From: Streptomyces cadmiisoli
GTDB taxonomy: Bacteria > Actinomycetota > Actinomycetes > Streptomycetales > Streptomycetaceae
Length of the DNA: 64,000 nucleotides
Direction: 5' to 3'
Assembly: GCF_003261055.1 (NCBI RefSeq)
Contig: NZ_CP030073.1
Coordinates: 4,030,001 to 4,094,000 of the forward strand
Shown piece by piece: positions 61,975-64,000 of this stretch. Position 1 is the first letter of the stretch; each line of letters starts with the position of its first letter. Under the pieces are notes generated by a model. The model was given only the letters and a program-made list of their open reading frames with translations. It searched no databases and was not told the origin of the DNA. Both the position numbers and the translations under genes were made by a program.

Positions 61975-62362
61975 GCATCGGGCGGACCGGCAACCTGGCA
62001 ACCCGGCCGGGTGGTCGTACCGCCCGACTCCCTCACCCCGACGCGGCGCCCCGCGAGGCCCGACGACGCGCTCGGGCCACAGCCGCGACCGTGCACCGGG
62101 CCGTTCCCCCACTGCCGCCGGGTCCACCCATCCGGGAGGAAATCGAGCCGGCAAACGTAGTCGTCGACGTGGCGGCCGTCATCGGTCGTACTCATGACAG
62201 AGCCCTTCACAGTAGGTCGACCACTGCATCGATTGAGTTCCGAGCGCGCTTTGCGGCGTCATCGCGAATGCACCTGGCTTCCTGGATCTTTTCGCGGGCC
62301 GCCTGGATCCCGTCGGGCGCGGAGTCCCGTTGCGCCGCAATCTTCTTGTCCGAGCCGGAGGC
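61975..62362. other. Gap with an in-frame remnant after the accessory gene
   Basis: No complete gene is supported. On the minus strand, bases 62362 to 62217 continue the frame of the gene ending at 62363 past its stop for 48 codons with protein-like content (see pseudogene entry). Below that, ATG 62195 with AAGGG 6 bp upstream opens a frame whose first 30 residues look protein-like but whose later part runs antisense through the secreted-protein gene. Confidence 0.45.
62217..62362 (-). pseudogene. Helical type VII-like fragment without a start codon
   Basis: Directly after the TGA of the accessory gene, the same frame encodes about 47 residues ending in TGA at 62217-62219. They are strongly helical and charged: 'DKKIAAQRDSAPDGIQAARE' and 'RDDAAKRARNSIDAVVDLL'. 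This style matches the coiled-coil parts of Streptomyces type VII substrates. No ATG, GTG or TTG is well placed. It may be the tail of a deleted gene or the lost C-terminus of the accessory protein. Confidence 0.45.
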
Positions 62363-62911
62363 TCAGAGCCAGCGCACCGAGTGAGCCATCGCCTCGCAGA
62401 GGTTCCCCATCGGGCCCTGTGTCCCGCTCAGGGGGGTGGAGAAGGCCAGGTGGAGGTAGCCCGCGCCGCCCGGCATGTGGAGGTGGAAGTCCAGGTTCGT
62501 CTCCGTGCGGACCCGGACCGTCCGGCCGGGCGGCAGGTCCACGACGTCCACCTCCGTCCCCGGTGCCGCGCGGCGGCCGAGCGTATCGGCCAGCTCGTCC
62601 GGTGTCGGGGCCAGTCCGCGGGGCACCGGCGGCCACGAGATCAGCAGTGAGGCCGGCGGCGTCGCGTCGTCCGGGGACTCCGTACGGAGGTAGAACTCCA
62701 GCGCACCGTGGGCGAGGCCGTTCTCCGCGGTGTTGCGGAGGGTGGCCCAGATGCCGCGAGCCACCTGCGGTGAGCTGCCGCTGCCGGCGAACTCCTTGTC
62801 CACGAAGGTCTTCAGCTGTCCCCGCCAGCGCTCCCGCGTCAGGTCGATGCGGAACCAGTCCCGGGGAACGAGCAGACGGTAGTCCGAGGGCGGCGAGCCG
62901 GTGGCGGTCAT
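62363..62911 (-). CDS. Type VII secretion-associated accessory protein (unnamed family)
   Basis: A 182-residue protein related at its N-terminus to the gene at 52033-52641: 'YRLLVPRDWFRIDLTRERWR' and 'IWATLRNTAENGLAHGALEF'. The C-terminal half is beta-rich with 'FHLHMPGGAGYLHLAFSTPL'. No signal peptide. The ATG overlaps the stop of the upstream gene (ATGA), so the two are coupled. The function of the family is unknown to me. Confidence 0.65.
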   Translation of the reverse strand: MTATGSPPSDYRLLVPRDWFRIDLTRERWRGQLKTFVDKEFAGSGSSPQVARGIWATLRNTAENGLAHGALEFYLRTESPDDATPPASLLISWPPVPRGLAPTPDELADTLGRRAAPGTEVDVVDLPPGRTVRVRTETNLDFHLHMPGGAGYLHLAFSTPLSGTQGPMGNLCEAMAHSVRWL

Positions 62912-63612
62912 GCTCCGGCCTCGGTGGTGACGAGCGGTGTGCCGTCCGAGTGGAACAGCCGGACGCTGCTGACGATGTTGCCGAACATGGTGGAGAAGAC
63001 GTCCCAGCCGGCCATCGTCGGGGTCCCCATCTCCATGACGACGCTGGTGCCGTTCGGCAGCGGGACGTAGACCCGTATGAAGGAGGTGGGGAACTGAAGC
63101 GCCTCCCCCGTCTCGGTGAGCTCGCCGGTGAGCTTCGCCTCCCGCGTGCCGATGCACGACACCGCCGGACCGCAGGGCAGGTCGATCCGGTCGACCTCGC
63201 CGGCCTCGACGCGGCGCAGACCGGACGCGATCGCCTTGACCGCGGCCGGGACCCCTTCGAGCTCGGTGTCCGGGCTGTCCACCAGGCTGACGAAGACCGT
63301 GGCCGTGCAGGGGGTGTCGTCGACCGCGGTCAGGCAGATGCCGGCGAACTCGGCACCGGCCGCCAGCAGGTCGTCCACGCCGAGCGCGCACATGACCGCG
63401 AACTTGGTCTTCTCCTCCTCCGGCGCTCCGGGCAGGACCTTGTCGGCGAGCTCCCCCAGCAGCGCCACCGCCTTGTCGTCGTCCTCCTCGTGGAGGGGGA
63501 TGTCGTGGAAGATCTCCGGCATCACCCAGCGGACATGGATGTCCGCGGCGTGCAGGGCGGGCGGTGCGAGGTGGGTGGGGATGAACTCCGACAGTTCGAG
63601 CTCGGTCGTCAC
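62908..63612 (-). CDS. Type VII secretion-associated accessory protein, longer paralogue-like
   Basis: A 234-residue soluble protein. 'RWVMPEIFHDIPLHEEDDDK' recalls the P-x-x-W/F-x-x-I-D/P start of its neighbours, and 'AEFAGICLTAVDDTPCTATV' lies at the position of the 'HLACMAENFDGVPLSATV' strand of the 52033 gene, so all three may be one family. The C-terminus ends with 'DVFSTMFGNIVSSVRLFHSD', again like 'DIFDAVTSTFRFI' there. GTG 63612 overlaps the stop of the next upstream gene (GTGA). Confidence 0.6.
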   Translation of the reverse strand: MTTELELSEFIPTHLAPPALHAADIHVRWVMPEIFHDIPLHEEDDDKAVALLGELADKVLPGAPEEEKTKFAVMCALGVDDLLAAGAEFAGICLTAVDDTPCTATVFVSLVDSPDTELEGVPAAVKAIASGLRRVEAGEVDRIDLPCGPAVSCIGTREAKLTGELTETGEALQFPTSFIRVYVPLPNGTSVVMEMGTPTMAGWDVFSTMFGNIVSSVRLFHSDGTPLVTTEAGA

Positions 63613-64000
63613 GGAGTCTGGTCCTTTGCGGGGATCGGGCGGTCGGGTGCCTCGGGGAAGAACTTCCGGGACGTGGCGTACATCCCGTAGTAGGGGTAGA
63701 GGCGCGGGATGTCGGCGCCGCCGCTGCGGGCGATGCCGACGATCTTCCGGTAGAGGCGGGCCCGGCAGCGCGTGTTGCGCAGGGACTCGTCCCGCAGGTC
63801 GCGCAGTCGCCACAGGAGGATCAAACCGCCGAGGACGAGGAGCAGCAGCGCGTCCACGACGACGAAGCCGATCTGGAACTCCCGGGACTTCTGCGAGGCG
63901 ACCAGGTCCCAGAACGGCCAGGCACCGAAGCCGAGGACGAAGACCGGCACGGCCAGGAGGCACCCCTGGGCGCCGGCCTTCGAGGTCTCCTCGCGCCGCT
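63609..64000 (-). CDS. Membrane protein of unknown function (5' end beyond window)
   Basis: The frame is open to the right edge, so the start is missing; at least 130 codons are visible, ending TGA at 63609-63611. Two hydrophobic segments appear: 'CLLAVPVFVLGFGAWPFWDL' and 'IGFVVVDALLLLVLGGLILL', followed by a basic cytosolic tail with 'GGADIPRLYPYYGMYATSRK'. GTG 63950 is an internal candidate start but would cut into the first helix. It is coupled to the two accessory genes and may be a membrane partner. Confidence 0.6.
   Translation of the reverse strand, partial: RREETSKAGAQGCLLAVPVFVLGFGAWPFWDLVASQKSREFQIGFVVVDALLLLVLGGLILLWRLRDLRDESLRNTRCRARLYRKIVGIARSGGADIPRLYPYYGMYATSRKFFPEAPDRPIPAKDQTP

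Noticed and set aside
61767..62195. 142-codon minus-strand frame with a fair ribosome-binding site
   Set aside because: Only the first 30 residues look like a protein; most of the rest is antisense to the well-supported secreted-protein gene. Possibly the start of a broken gene, but not enough to annotate.

Overview
The window comes from a Streptomyces-type actinomycete chromosome. It is very G+C-rich with strong third-position G/C bias, and GTG and TTG starts are common. It carries a 14-gene nuo operon, futalosine-type menaquinone genes, a Tad pilus locus with a LysM-BTAD protein, and an HATPase / Scr1-type XRE / DUF397 regulatory set. I infer Streptomyces; nothing here fixes the species. 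No rRNA, tRNA, CRISPR array, transposase or integrase was recognised.

Layout. 1-9.9 kb is accessory metabolism and transport: an HxlR regulator divergent from a quinone-reductase-like SDR, a RarD permease, a CGNR regulator divergent from a VOC protein across a perfect palindrome holding both start codons, a TPR-like protein and a DUF6668 protein, an FMN reductase, and a LolA-like protein upstream of an ABC exporter. 10-21 kb has a polyprenyl diphosphate synthase, about 1.5 kb of low-complexity DNA, a c-di-AMP (ydaO-type) riboswitch ahead of a secreted transglycosylase, a HAD phosphatase, an ATP-grasp ligase, fumarylacetoacetase, an M56 peptidase and RecQ. 21.1-37.2 kb is nuoA-N on the minus strand, with a Rex-like operator upstream of nuoA and a 19-bp-stem terminator after nuoN. 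37.9-44.2 kb has an NlpC/P60 hydrolase and a menaquinone group: a GGR-family reductase resembling MenJ, MenG, MqnC and a reduced amidohydrolase-like protein. With the polyprenyl synthase this pairs quinone synthesis and modification with the NADH dehydrogenase that uses the quinone.

44.3-59.5 kb is a Tad (Flp) pilus system split in two. The prepilin peptidase and the 991-residue LysM-BTAD protein lie at 44.3-48.0 kb. Two TadE/TadG-type proteins, a further TadE-like protein, Flp pilin, TadC, TadB, TadA, TadZ and a CpaB-like SAF protein lie at 53.0-59.5 kb. Between them sit the HATPase/XRE/DUF397 set and a type VII secretion-like effector cassette (50.0-53.0 kb). The cassette encodes a polymorphic-toxin-like protein whose C-terminal domain has a His-Gly/Cys arrangement like clan CD (caspase-like) peptidases, a probable immunity protein, an accessory protein and a WXG100-like protein. 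This cassette is my best candidate for an undescribed system.

59.6-64 kb has a lipoprotein overlapping a secreted protein, a decayed upstream copy of their junction, and a second group of accessory genes related to the 52.0-kb one, running off the right edge. Starts were chosen from Shine-Dalgarno spacing and overlaps seen by eye. Family names come from motif recognition, not database searches.
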